From Actinomyces oris (lineage in GTDB: Bacteria; Actinomycetota; Actinomycetes; Actinomycetales; Actinomycetaceae): a stretch of DNA of 64,000 nucleotides. Both the position numbers and the translations under genes were made by a program. The notes beneath the pieces were generated by a model. That model was not told where the DNA came from. It saw only the letters and a list, made by a program, of their open reading frames with translations, and searched no databases. The DNA is taken from contig NZ_MSGO01000001.1 of assembly GCF_001929375.1 (NCBI RefSeq), positions 22,467 to 86,466 of the forward strand, read 5' to 3'. Positions within the stretch are counted from its first letter, which is position 1; each line of letters begins with the position of its first letter. Shown here piece by piece: positions 34,356 to 43,135 of the stretch.

Positions 34356-35987
34356 GTGACACACTCCCATGACGAGTCGGCCCCCAGTGACCCTCCCCCT
34401 GCCGCGTCGGGCGGGCGGTCCGCCGCCGACGGCGCCGGCAGCTCCGACAGTGCTGACAGTTCCGACCCCGTAACCTCGCCAGATCCTGTCGGCGCGGTGG
34501 TCTCCGGCGCCTCCGGTCAGGTCTCCAACGAGGCCCTGGAGGAGGACGGCGGGCTGCACCGGAGCCTGACCAGCAGGCACATGCAGATGATCGCCATCGG
34601 CGGCGCCATCGGCACGGGGCTGTTCGTGGCCTCGGGCGCCACGGTCTCCACGGCCGGCCCGGGCGGAGCCCTGGTGGCCTATGCGGCCATCGGCCTCATG
34701 GTGCTGCTGCTCATGCAGTCCCTGGGTGAGATGACGGCGCACATGCCGGTGGCCGGCTCCTTCCAGACCTACGCCACCCGGTTCGTCAGCCCCTCCTTCG
34801 GCTTCGCCATGGGCTGGAACTACTGGTTCAACTGGGCGATCACGGTGGCGGCCGAGCTGGTGGCCGCCGGAATCGTCATGGGCTACTGGTTGCCGGGGGT
34901 GCCCTCGTGGATCTGGGCGGCACTGTTCCTGACCCTGTTGACGACGCTCAACGCCCTGTCGGCCCACGCCTTCGGGGAGGGGGAGTTCTGGCTGTCGGCC
35001 ATCAAGGTGGTGACGGTCGTCGTCTTCCTCGTGGCGGGGCTGGCGATGATCGTCGGCATCATCGGTGGGAGGTCCCCGGGCTTCAGCAACTGGGTCGTCG
35101 ACGACGCGCCCTTCCACGGCGGGATGCTGGCGATCGTGTCGGTGTTCATGGTGGCCGGGTTCTCCTTCCAGGGCACCGAGCTGGTGGGCGTGGCGGCCGG
35201 TGAGGCCCGCAACCCGCGCCGGGACGTGCCCAGGGCGATCCACACGGTGTTCTGGCGGATCATGATCTTCTACATCGGGGCGATCACGGTCATCGGCTTC
35301 CTCATCGCCTTCAATGATGGCCGGCTGCTGCACACCGAGACCGAGGACGTGGCCTACTCGCCCTTCACCCTGGTCTTCGAGCGGGCGGGGATCGGGGTCG
35401 CGGCGGCCCTCATGAACGCCGTCATCCTCACCGCGGTGCTCAGTGCCGGTAACTCGGGACTGTACGCCTCGACCCGCATGCTGCACTCGATGGCTCTGCA
35501 GGGGCAGGCGCCGGCCTGGTTCTCCTACGTCAACCGCCACGGGGTTCCGGTGCGGGCCCTGGGGGCGACGGCGCTGGTGGGGGCGGCCGGCTTCCTGACC
35601 GCCGTGGTGGGGCAGAACACCGCCTACGCCTGGCTGGTCAACGTCTCCGCCCTGTGCGGGTTCATCGTGTGGCTGGGGATCGCCGCGTGTCACTTCCGCT
35701 TCCGGCGCGCCTACGTGCTCCAGGGCAATGACCCGGCCGACCTGCCCTACCAGGCGCCCTGGTTCCCGCTGGGGCCGGTCCTGGCCTTCACCCTGTGCGC
35801 CCTGGTGGTTCTGGGCCAGAACTATGAGGCGGTCTTCAAGGGGCAGCTGGTGGAGGTGCTCTCCTCCTACATCGGCCTGCCGGTCTTCGGGGCCATCTGG
35901 TTGGGGCACCGTCTGGTGACCGGGTCGCGCACGGTGCGCCTGGAGGAGGCCGACGTCTCCGGCGCTGTCATTCGCGAGCGCCACTGA
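34356..35987 (+). CDS. Amino acid permease, AAT/LysP-like (APC superfamily)
   Basis: The protein of about 543 residues has a Ser/Asp/Pro-rich cytoplasmic N-terminus of about 60 residues, followed by twelve transmembrane helices. The start of helix 1 (LHRSLTSRHMQMIAIGGAIGTGLF) and the FSFQGTELVGVAAGEARNPRR block are typical of the AAT group, which takes up lysine, aromatic or other amino acids with protons. Specific substrate unknown, with LysP-like most likely. GTG at 34356 was chosen; an upstream start at 34299 is possible. A strong terminator follows at 36060. Confidence 0.85.
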   Translation: MTHSHDESAPSDPPPAASGGRSAADGAGSSDSADSSDPVTSPDPVGAVVSGASGQVSNEALEEDGGLHRSLTSRHMQMIAIGGAIGTGLFVASGATVSTAGPGGALVAYAAIGLMVLLLMQSLGEMTAHMPVAGSFQTYATRFVSPSFGFAMGWNYWFNWAITVAAELVAAGIVMGYWLPGVPSWIWAALFLTLLTTLNALSAHAFGEGEFWLSAIKVVTVVVFLVAGLAMIVGIIGGRSPGFSNWVVDDAPFHGGMLAIVSVFMVAGFSFQGTELVGVAAGEARNPRRDVPRAIHTVFWRIMIFYIGAITVIGFLIAFNDGRLLHTETEDVAYSPFTLVFERAGIGVAAALMNAVILTAVLSAGNSGLYASTRMLHSMALQGQAPAWFSYVNRHGVPVRALGATALVGAAGFLTAVVGQNTAYAWLVNVSALCGFIVWLGIAACHFRFRRAYVLQGNDPADLPYQAPWFPLGPVLAFTLCALVVLGQNYEAVFKGQLVEVLSSYIGLPVFGAIWLGHRLVTGSRTVRLEEADVSGAVIRERH

Positions 35988-36059
35988 GTCCTCAGCTCAG
36001 ACCCGCTGAGCCCGGCTGAGTTCCGCGTCTGCTGGGCTCATGTCCTGAAAGCCCCATGA

Positions 36060-36103
36060 CCGACGTCGGGGCACCGATCATCCGACCGGTGCCCTGACGT
36101 CGG
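36060..36103. terminator. Bidirectional terminator
   Basis: A 17-pair stem (CCGACGTCGGGGCACCG against CGGTGCCCTGACGTCGG, one G-U) with a 10-base loop separates the convergent permease and GlsB genes. Confidence 0.85.
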
Positions 36104-36121
36104 GTTCAGGGGGCGTTGCAT

Positions 36122-36379
36122 TCACTTGCGGCCGGTGACGCTCAGGTAGACGGAGATTGAGACGATGGCGGCGACGAGTGACAGGGCCCACTTGATCCAG
36201 TCCCCGCCCGGGGTGTCGGCGACGCCGAAGAGACTGGCGACTGCGCCTCCGATGAGTGCGCCCACAGCGCCCAGCACGATGGTCCACAGGACCGAGATGT
36301 TCTGATTCCCGGGCATGATGAGTCGGGCGAGGGCGCCGAAGATCGCGCCGGCGATGATCATTCCGATGAATGACAGCAT
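36122..36379 (-). CDS. GlsB/YeaQ/YmgE family stress response membrane protein
   Basis: The 85-residue protein has three hydrophobic helices with the Gly-rich GMIIAGAIFGALARLIMPGN and VLGAVGALIGGAVASLFG motifs characteristic of transglycosylase-associated/GlsB small membrane proteins. The family is linked to general stress, with no defined biochemical activity. The ATG follows GAGGAAG at a proper distance. Confidence 0.9.
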   Translation of the reverse strand: MLSFIGMIIAGAIFGALARLIMPGNQNISVLWTIVLGAVGALIGGAVASLFGVADTPGGDWIKWALSLVAAIVSISVYLSVTGRK

Positions 36380-36538
36380 GGTGTCTTCCTCCGAGAAGGT
36401 CCGATGAGGCGGAGATATCCGCTAATCGGGCATTGAAACGTTCTGGCAGCGTGTCAACCAGTCATGAGATGGGAGACGACGCTCCCTGATAGACGCCATG
36501 GAAGCGTCAATCGTCACGGGTTGAGAATATGGCATGCG

Positions 36539-37846
36539 TTACGTCGTCGTGGGGGCCGGTTGCCCGTCGGCGGTGAGCTCGGGTGCGGTGAAGGTGCGCA
36601 CCTGAGCGGCGTCGGCACTGATGAGCGTGGGGGAGTCCACCTGCTCCCCGAGGGTCTCCAGGGACCGGGCGGTCACCAGGAGACGGTTCTCCATGGAGCC
36701 GACCGCCTTGTTGTAGGCGGTGACGCTGCGCCGCAGTGCCCCGCCCAGTGCGTCGAGGTGACCGGCGACGGTCCCCAGACGCTCGTAGAGGGTACGGCCG
36801 AGCTCCAGCAGCTCGCGGGCGTCGTCGTTGACGGCGGTGCGGGCCCAGGCCGTGGCGCAGGTGCGCAGCAGGGTCAGCAGCGACACGGGTGAGGCCAGAG
36901 CGACGCCGCGCCCCAGCGCGTGCTCCAGGAGAGCGGGGTCCGTCTCCAAGGCGGCCGAGAGCACGGCCTCCGCCGGGACGAAGAGGACCACGAGCTCGGG
37001 GGAGTCCCCCAGGGCCCGGTCGTAGCGGCGCGCAGCGAGCTGGTCGACGTGCCCGCGCAGCGCCCTGGCATGAGCCTCCAGGAGCTGCCCGCGCCGCTCC
37101 TCGTCCTGGGAGCCGGCGCCCTGGACGACGGTGGCCGCCAGGTAGGAGTCCATGGGAGCCTTGGCGTCCACGGCGAGGTACCCGTCCCCGGGCAGGTGGA
37201 CGACGACGTCGGGCCGGGAGCGGCCAGCCGCCCCCTCACCGGCGGCCGAGCCTGCCGAGCCTGCCGAACCCGCCGAACCTGCCGAGCCCACTGAGCCCGG
37301 TGGACCCACCGGCCCACTGCGCCGCTGAACCAGCGCCCCGATGGTGCGCTGCTCGGAGAAGTCCACGTGCCGCATCATCCCGGAGGCCTCCAGGACCCGG
37401 GCCAGCTCGACCTCACCCCACATGCCGCGCGCCGAGCGTGAGCGCAGCGCCCCCTCCAGGCAGGCCGTGGAGCGGGCCAGGTCCTGCTCGCGCAGGGCGG
37501 TGGCCCGCAGCTGCTCGGTCAGGGCCGCGTGCTGCTCGGCCCGCTGCCTCTCCAAGGACTCCACCCGGGCCCCCACCTGCTCCAGCTGACTGCGCACGGG
37601 TGCGAGTGCCCGCAGCACGGAGCCGTCCCGCTCGGCACGCTCCTCGGCCACCTGGGTGCGTGAGGACAGCTCCTCGGCCCGGGCCCGCCACTGGGCGGCC
37701 TGCGCGCGCAGCTCGACCACCTGCTCGCCGGCCGACTGGTGCGCGGCGGTGCGCCGGGCGAGCGCGCCGAGGTAGCCGATGACCGCCCCGATCACCAGGC
37801 CGACGAGGAGCAGCAGGATGGGAAGAAGGACCGCTGAGGAGCTCAT
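36539..37846 (-). CDS. rmuC: DNA recombination protein RmuC
   Basis: The 435-residue protein has an N-terminal transmembrane helix, a long coiled coil (about residues 35-125) and the RmuC nuclease-like domain beginning at RGMWGEVELARVLEASGM, with DVVVHLPGDGYLAVDAKAPMDSYL and ELVVLFVPAEAVL. It is a predicted limiter of inversions at short inverted repeats. An in-frame Gly-Ser-Ala repeat near residues 185-200, encoded by short tandem DNA repeats around 37250-37295, interrupts the conserved domain and may vary in length. The ATG at 37846 gives a start directly before the membrane helix. Confidence 0.87.
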   Translation of the reverse strand: MSSSAVLLPILLLLVGLVIGAVIGYLGALARRTAAHQSAGEQVVELRAQAAQWRARAEELSSRTQVAEERAERDGSVLRALAPVRSQLEQVGARVESLERQRAEQHAALTEQLRATALREQDLARSTACLEGALRSRSARGMWGEVELARVLEASGMMRHVDFSEQRTIGALVQRRSGPVGPPGSVGSAGSAGSAGSAGSAAGEGAAGRSRPDVVVHLPGDGYLAVDAKAPMDSYLAATVVQGAGSQDEERRGQLLEAHARALRGHVDQLAARRYDRALGDSPELVVLFVPAEAVLSAALETDPALLEHALGRGVALASPVSLLTLLRTCATAWARTAVNDDARELLELGRTLYERLGTVAGHLDALGGALRRSVTAYNKAVGSMENRLLVTARSLETLGEQVDSPTLISADAAQVRTFTAPELTADGQPAPTTT

Positions 37847-38180
37847 GAACCGATGGTGCCCCCGAGGTGCGACATCTATTCCGCACCCTTGAACCCCACG
37901 GCGCCCTCCCCGCAGGTCGCCCCGGCCGGCTGGTTCGGCCGACCCACCCGCCTGCCGACGGGACCGCACGGTCCCACCTCACCGATCCGGCCCACCCACC
38001 CTGGTCCGCGGTTCCGGTCCGCTCCGGCGTCGTCGGGCACGGTTCTCCCAGCCGTGTACCAACCGGCCGTTCGGATATGGGGCAACAGTCCTGCGTCCCG
38101 CCTGATCCTCCCTACGGCGGGGGTGAGGAGACCAAGAGCACTGTCCTTCTGCTACCCCAGGATGATGGGAATTTGAGCAG
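37847..38180. other. Gene-free divergent spacer
   Basis: These 334 bases lie between divergent rmuC and the esterase-fold gene. No gene, element copy or strong hairpin could be recognised; promoters for both genes should lie here. Confidence 0.4.
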
Positions 38181-39803
38181 GTGGTGCCATGCTTACCGGA
38201 CGTGAGCCTCTTGCGCAGCATCCCGCTGACCAGCCTACGAACGATCGTGGTCGTGCTGGTCCTCGCCGTTCTGACCACGATCGTCACCGCGGTCCTCCTG
38301 CCGCGAACTGTTCCGGCCACCACGCGCGCCAGCAGCGCGGACAGGCCCACCCGACTCGCCCGCCCCGCACTGCGCACGGTGCTGCGGGCCGTGGGCCGCT
38401 ATACGGCGCGCACCGTCATGGTGGGCGTGCCGGTGGTGCTCGTCATGGTGCTCGCGGGCCTGCTCATCAACCGGCCCATGCACTACGTGCGCACCGTCGG
38501 CGACGTCGTCGAAGCCATGGCCCCTCGCACCCAGGTCACCTCGCGCATCGCGCCCCTGCCGCAGGCCTCCGCCTACGACGCCGTCCCAGCCTCGGCCTGG
38601 AGGGCATCCTTCCACGACGTCGGCGACGGCTCGCAGGAGGCCACCTGGACCGGCCCGGTCAGCGGCATCAAGCTACCGGTGCGCGTTGTCCTGCCGGCGG
38701 GCTACCGGCCCGACGACGGCCGCACCTACAACGTCCTTGAGGGGCTCCACGGCTGGGTCGGCGACCCGCAGTCCCTGGTGACGGGCATCGCCTCACCCCA
38801 GCGGCTCCAGGAGGCGATCGACGCCGGCCGTATCCCGCCGTCGATCCTGGTGTTCCCCTCGCTCAACGTGGACGGCGGCCAACCCGACTGCGTCAACATT
38901 GCCGGCCGCCCGGCTGTGGGGACCTGGACCGCGGAGGAGATTCCCCGCATGATCCAGGCGACCTTCCCCAATGTCACCACTCAGAGGTCCGGCTGGATGA
39001 TCATGGGGATCTCGGCGGGCGCCTACTGTGCGGCCCGGACCGCCTATGACGTCCCGCAGCGCTTCGGCGCGGTGGGGGTCATGTCCTCCTACGACCAGCC
39101 CGGTGAGGGCCTGCTGGCGCACAGCGGTAAGACGCTCCAGGAGCAGAACGGGCTGTCCACGATGCTGGGAAAGCGCGAGCCCGACGGCATGCGCTTCTAC
39201 GTCCTGGGGGCGCAGGACGACTCCTCCGGTGCGGCCCGGGCCGCCTGGCTCATGGATGACGCGGTGCGCAAGCCGGACTCGTTGACGGCTGATACCCCGG
39301 CCACGGGCGGGCACTCCTGGACCTTGTGGAGCAACTACTTCCCGTCGTTGCTGACGTGGTGGGGCTCGGATCCGGCAGTGTTCAAGGCGGCCGGCCTTCC
39401 GGCGCCTGAAGGCGATACGTGGGCCAAGGCCACCGCCGCCGGCGTGAAGCCGCTGTCGGAGACGCCCAAGGACCAGCGCGTGGTGGGGTCGGTCTCGCCG
39501 GTGCGTGCCATGCCTTTCGAGATCAACGGCCTGGGCACGATCATCGTGGCCGTGGTCGCCTCGCTGGGGGCGCTGGGGGCCGTCATATTCTGGTCGCCCC
39601 GCTGGGGCCGACGGCGCGACGGCGGCAAGCGGTCGGTGGCGCGGCTGGGTGGCGCGATCCTGGGGCGCGTCGTGGTGATCCTGGTGACGGCGGGCCTGGT
39701 CGCGGTGACGGCGGGGATCGGGGCCAACGCCAGCGGGGGCTTCTACACCTCGTGGCGTGATCTGCGGGCCTCGGTCCGAGTGAACGAGAACGCCGGTAAG
39801 TGA
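38181..39803 (+). CDS. Membrane-anchored alpha/beta-hydrolase (esterase D/mycolyltransferase-like)
   Basis: The 540-residue protein has two N-terminal transmembrane helices (about residues 18-40 and 75-95), an extracytoplasmic alpha/beta-hydrolase domain of the putative esterase family (residues 130-400) and two C-terminal helices. The nucleophile elbow is GISAGAYCA near residue 276, and a His in ATGGHSWTLW near 376 can complete the triad. Relatives include antigen-85-like acyltransferases, but no mycolate genes are seen here, so an envelope esterase is the safer reading. The start may be GTG at 38181 or 38202. Confidence 0.72.
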   Translation: MVPCLPDVSLLRSIPLTSLRTIVVVLVLAVLTTIVTAVLLPRTVPATTRASSADRPTRLARPALRTVLRAVGRYTARTVMVGVPVVLVMVLAGLLINRPMHYVRTVGDVVEAMAPRTQVTSRIAPLPQASAYDAVPASAWRASFHDVGDGSQEATWTGPVSGIKLPVRVVLPAGYRPDDGRTYNVLEGLHGWVGDPQSLVTGIASPQRLQEAIDAGRIPPSILVFPSLNVDGGQPDCVNIAGRPAVGTWTAEEIPRMIQATFPNVTTQRSGWMIMGISAGAYCAARTAYDVPQRFGAVGVMSSYDQPGEGLLAHSGKTLQEQNGLSTMLGKREPDGMRFYVLGAQDDSSGAARAAWLMDDAVRKPDSLTADTPATGGHSWTLWSNYFPSLLTWWGSDPAVFKAAGLPAPEGDTWAKATAAGVKPLSETPKDQRVVGSVSPVRAMPFEINGLGTIIVAVVASLGALGAVIFWSPRWGRRRDGGKRSVARLGGAILGRVVVILVTAGLVAVTAGIGANASGGFYTSWRDLRASVRVNENAGK

Positions 39804-39888
39804 GTGGGGGGGGGCGTCGACGGCGTGACCCGGCCGGGCGACGCCGTCGGGGCGCACGGTGTCGGAAGGGCCGTCTAAACTCTGCTGC

Positions 39889-40974
39889 GTGGCACTTACC
39901 ATCGGAATCGTCGGACTGCCCAACGTCGGCAAGTCCACCCTGTTCAACGCTCTGACCCGCGCGACCGTCCTGGCCGCCAACTACCCGTTCGCGACCATCG
40001 AGCCGAACGTGGGGGTTGTGCCCCTGCCGGATGCGCGCCTGGACAAGCTCGCCGAGCTGTTCCACTCTGCGAGAGTGGTGCCGGCGACGGTCTCCTTCGT
40101 GGACATCGCCGGGATCGTGCGCGGCGCCAGCGAGGGCGAGGGGCTGGGCAACCAGTTCCTGGCCAACATCCGCGAGGCGGACGCCATCTGCATGGTGACG
40201 CGCGCCTTCGAGGACCCGGACGTGGTCCATGTGGATGGGAAGGTGGAGCCGGCCGGGGACATTGAGACGATCAGCACCGAGCTGGTGCTGGCGGACATGC
40301 AGACCCTGGAGAAGGCGATCCCGCGCCTGGAGAAGGAGGTGCGGGGCAAGAAGACGGAGCCCGTGGTGCTGGAGACGGCGCAGGCGGCCCTCAAGGTCCT
40401 GGAGGAGGGGACGCTGCTGTCCGCCGGGGCGCAGGCCGCCGGGATCGACGCGGAGGTGCTCAAGACCTTCCAGCTCATGACCACCAAGCCGTTCATCTAC
40501 GTGTTCAACATGGACGACGCCGGGATGAGCGACGAGGCCCGCCAGGCCGAGCTGCGTGAGCTGGTGGCGCCGGCGGAGGCGATCTTCCTGGACGCCCAGT
40601 TCGAGGCCGAGCTGGTGGAGCTGGAGCCCGAGGAGGCGGCGGAGATGCTGCATGACAACGGGCAGGAGGAATCCGGCCTGGACAAGCTGGCCCGGGTCGG
40701 CTTCGACACCCTGGGGCTGCAGACGTACCTGACGGCGGGGGAGAAGGAGTCCCGCGCGTGGACGATCCGCAAGGGCGCGACGGCGCCCCAGGCGGCGGGC
40801 GTCATCCACACGGACTTCGAGCGAGGCTTTATCAAGGCCGAGATCGTGAGCTACGACGACCTGGTCCAGTACGGCAGCGTTGCCGAAGCCCGCGCTCACG
40901 GCCGAGTGCGCATGGAAGGAAAGGACTACGTCATGGCCGATGGGGACGTGGTGGAGTTTAGGTTTAACGTATAA
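39889..40974 (+). CDS. ychF: Redox-regulated ATPase YchF (Obg-like)
   Basis: The 361-residue P-loop protein starts VALTIGIVGLPNVGKSTLFN and shows the YchF-specific NYPFATIEPNVGVV, the Walker B-like FVDIAGIVRGASEGEGLGNQFL, FNMDD in place of the GTPase NKxD, and the C-terminal TGS domain ending in KDYVMADGDVVEFRFNV. It is a ribosome-associated ATPase linked to stress responses. The GTG start has TAAACT nine bases upstream, so the mRNA is probably leaderless. A terminator follows at 40990. It borders the accessory island. Confidence 0.95.
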   Translation: MALTIGIVGLPNVGKSTLFNALTRATVLAANYPFATIEPNVGVVPLPDARLDKLAELFHSARVVPATVSFVDIAGIVRGASEGEGLGNQFLANIREADAICMVTRAFEDPDVVHVDGKVEPAGDIETISTELVLADMQTLEKAIPRLEKEVRGKKTEPVVLETAQAALKVLEEGTLLSAGAQAAGIDAEVLKTFQLMTTKPFIYVFNMDDAGMSDEARQAELRELVAPAEAIFLDAQFEAELVELEPEEAAEMLHDNGQEESGLDKLARVGFDTLGLQTYLTAGEKESRAWTIRKGATAPQAAGVIHTDFERGFIKAEIVSYDDLVQYGSVAEARAHGRVRMEGKDYVMADGDVVEFRFNV

Positions 40975-40989
40975 CTCGGCTGCGTAAGC

Positions 40990-41021
40990 GGTTAGAGACG
41001 GGCGAGTGAACGTCTCTAACC
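40990..41021 (+). terminator. Terminator after ychF
   Basis: An 11-base perfect stem, GGTTAGAGACG and CGTCTCTAACC, encloses a 10-base loop 15 bases after the ychF stop. Confidence 0.85.
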
Positions 41022-41133
41022 CGACTATATGAGGGCGCCTCAGCGGCATAGTCTCTGAGGACCAGAGGCCGACCTGAGGCGCAACACACAGTGTAGCGCG
41101 AAACTGAATGATATTCGAGGACGGTTGTGTGAG

Positions 41134-42261
41134 ATGGATCTAGTTAACTGGGTCACACGGGAGCGATTCAACGAATATATGGTTGCAGCCAATCATGATG
41201 TTGAAGCAGCACAGGAGCTGTACGAATGGAATGTTGCTGTTTCCGCAGCCTTCTTTGAGGTTATCTCACAGGTTGAGGTGGTGCTGAGGAATGCGGTAGA
41301 TAAGGCTCTCCGACCGCTTGAGGTTCCGGAGAGTGCTCGGCTGGAAGTCAGTGGTGGATGGTGGTTTGCCAACCCTGCCTTTCTGGACGAAAAGTCCGAA
41401 CTCACCTACTTTAAAGCTGCGATGGATCACTTAGGAGGAAAAGAAAAGGCGAAATTGGTGACTCGCGACAAAGTGTTTTCGTCGATGACCTTTGGGATTT
41501 GGGAAAGTATCTTCGGGCCTTCCCATGAGCAGCTTTTTCGAAGTCACCTTGTCTACGCTTTTCCGAACCGCGACCGTAAGGGGTTCAAGCGTGGTGTAGT
41601 TCATAAGAATGTTCGAAGTTTACGAATTCTTCGGAATAGGATAGCGCATCACCAAGCGATTTTTGAACTACCTCTCGAAGAGCGGTTTGAGCAGGCGATG
41701 GATCTGATGAGGTGGATCGATCCTGAATTGGAGCAGTGGATTCGCGGACTGTCTCGCGTGCCGGACCTTTTGGATGGAAGGCCTGCTGCGGCGGAATCGA
41801 TGGCTGTCATTGTGTCGGCTAAAGAGGCGTGGCCTTTTTATGAAGAACATGGAGTATATATCTGCCAGCCTGGCAGATATTTCCGCCAGATTAGCCATAT
41901 TGGATTCTATTGTGATGGTGCGGTGCAGCGTGAGATTCCCAAGATTATTGAACGTATAGACCGAGTGGCGTGGACCCCAGAAGAAATATATAATCGATTC
42001 ATGAAGGGGTCTTGGCGCGACTTACGCATTGCTAATATTATCAAGGCTGGTCGCGACTATGGGTGGTCTGATGGTGAATATCAACTTTTCTTTCTGACTC
42101 GACGAGATCAGGATGATCGTAACAAAGGGCATGTAACGCTTGACTCTAAACTCCAGAATCGACGCACCGGGCGGGGGAGCGCGTGGGTTCATCGTCAGCG
42201 ATACGTTAGTGTTACGGCGCTGCGGTCTGCCGTGTCGCTTGCTGATCTCGATCAAAAGTAG
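41134..42261 (+). CDS. Abi-like HEPN protein with extra C-terminal domain
   Basis: The 375-residue protein resembles Abi-family phage-abortive proteins in its first 220 residues. NAAFFEV-like helices (AAFFEVISQVEVVLRNAVDKA) are followed by LRILRNRIAHHQAIF at residues 163-177, where RNRIAHH is the R-x4-H RNase motif of HEPN proteins. Residues 222-375 form a separate domain (YICQPGRYFRQISHIGFYCDGAV) that I cannot assign with confidence; the pattern recalls PUA/EVE-like modules. The gene is clearly poorer in GC than its neighbours, which suggests transfer. ATG at 41134 was chosen; TTG at 41125 is an alternative. Confidence 0.72.
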   Translation: MDLVNWVTRERFNEYMVAANHDVEAAQELYEWNVAVSAAFFEVISQVEVVLRNAVDKALRPLEVPESARLEVSGGWWFANPAFLDEKSELTYFKAAMDHLGGKEKAKLVTRDKVFSSMTFGIWESIFGPSHEQLFRSHLVYAFPNRDRKGFKRGVVHKNVRSLRILRNRIAHHQAIFELPLEERFEQAMDLMRWIDPELEQWIRGLSRVPDLLDGRPAAAESMAVIVSAKEAWPFYEEHGVYICQPGRYFRQISHIGFYCDGAVQREIPKIIERIDRVAWTPEEIYNRFMKGSWRDLRIANIIKAGRDYGWSDGEYQLFFLTRRDQDDRNKGHVTLDSKLQNRRTGRGSAWVHRQRYVSVTALRSAVSLADLDQK

Positions 42262-42338
42262 TGTTTTGAGTGTGGTAAGGTTTTCCGTGTGAGTTCGGTT
42301 CCGGGTGGCGGGAATGAATAAGTCTCGAGGTATTGCCG

Positions 42339-42640
42339 TGGATGAGCATCTTCTTTGTGGGTGATGCGTTGGCGACGGTCAGATCCGGGCGTGGGTCGAT
42401 GAGGTGGAGACGGGCAACGACAATTGGCGGCTGCTGAGGCCCGCCGTAGGGTGCCCACCAGCCGAGCGTGGGCCCAGCGTAGTTGCGCAGATCACCTCGC
42501 CGAGGAACTGAAGGTTATTCACGCATCTGTCGAAGGTGCTGTGACCTGCGCAGATGCCAGTGTCGGCTAGCCCTGTGAATAAGCCTCACTGTCTGCCACG
42601 CCACTCAAGCGTGTTGCAGATGAGGGAGATGCGGAGTGGT
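42339..42640 (+). pseudogene. Decayed ribbon-helix-helix antitoxin paralogue, split by a D element
   Basis: From GTG at 42339 the frame reads VDEHLLCG, then a stop, then QIRAWVDEVETGN and RGPSVVAQI. After the inserted element, another frame gives LKRVADEGDAEWS. These match MGEHLLHGRRVSDEQIQAWA and LKRAADEGITNRSE of the intact antitoxin at 43846 in order, and the bases just before the start are also similar. It carries at least one nonsense change, a frameshift and an insertion. No toxin gene follows. Confidence 0.7.
42510..42587 (+). mobile_element. MITE-like element, family D copy 2
   Basis: This 78-base copy (GAAGGTTATTCACGC to GTGAATAAGCCTC) has a more diverged left end. It is flanked by the 3-base duplication ACT (42507-42509 and 42588-42590). 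Its insertion splits the antitoxin remnant after the EEL codons. Confidence 0.85.
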
Positions 42641-42756
42641 CGGTGTCGTTTGACCTGTTGGCAAGCGAAGGACTTGCATCGTTGATGCCGCCTTGCACCA
42701 ACTGGACGGTTCGTCTTAGCGGTGACACTGCTTTCTGCAATGCGTAGACTTGGCGT

Positions 42757-43135
42757 ATGGAGACTCTGGATGTCGACCGGGTGAGGCTGGACGCGCTGTG
42801 CCGTCGCTTCGGGATCGCGCGCCTCGACGTCTTCGGATCCGTCGCTCGTGGAGAGGATGGCCCAGGAAGTGATGTCGATCTTGAGGCTTATTCACAGGGC
42901 TAGCCGACGACGGCATCTGCGCAGGTCACAGCACCTTTGACGGATGCCGTGAATAAGCCTCCTTCTCTACGAACTTGCTCAGGGGTGATCGCTCGGTTGG
43001 GAGATCGAGGACCTATCGCAGGATCTTGCCGACCTGCTCGGACGCCCCGTCGACTTAGTGTCACGGAAGGCGCTGCACCAGCTGATCCGTGACCAGTTCC
43101 TTGCGGACACGAAACAATTTTATGTGGCGGCTTGA
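42757..43135 (+). pseudogene. MNT-type nucleotidyltransferase antitoxin, disrupted
   Basis: The first part reads METLDVDRVRLDALCRRFGI and DVFGSVARGEDGPGSDVDL, the nucleotidyltransferase signature of MNT antitoxins that AMPylate HepT. A family D element (42883-42961) is inserted inside this motif. Removing it with one CTT restores DVDLLYELAQG, but a TGA at 42986-42988 then interrupts the frame (CGA to TGA would explain it), before SLGWEIEDLSQDLADLLGRP and VDLVSRKALHQ. Two independent lesions make this a pseudogene. Its original stop overlaps the hepT start by 14 bases. Confidence 0.9.
42883..42961 (-). mobile_element. MITE-like element, family D copy 3
   Basis: The 79-base element is inverted relative to copies 1 and 2 (GAGGCTTATTCACAG to CGTGAATAAGCCTC) and is flanked by CTT on both sides (42880-42882 and 42962-42964). 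Excision restores the MNT reading frame exactly, which proves the insertion and defines both ends. Confidence 0.93.

Noticed and set aside
33105..35984. 959-codon minus-strand frame opposite ispH and the amino acid permease
   Set aside because: It overlaps two clear genes on the other strand completely and reads as low-complexity His/Gly/Asp sequence.
42314..42326. ATGAATAAGTCTC as a possible remnant of a family D right end
   Set aside because: Only about 13 bases match and no left end or duplication is visible, so chance cannot be excluded.
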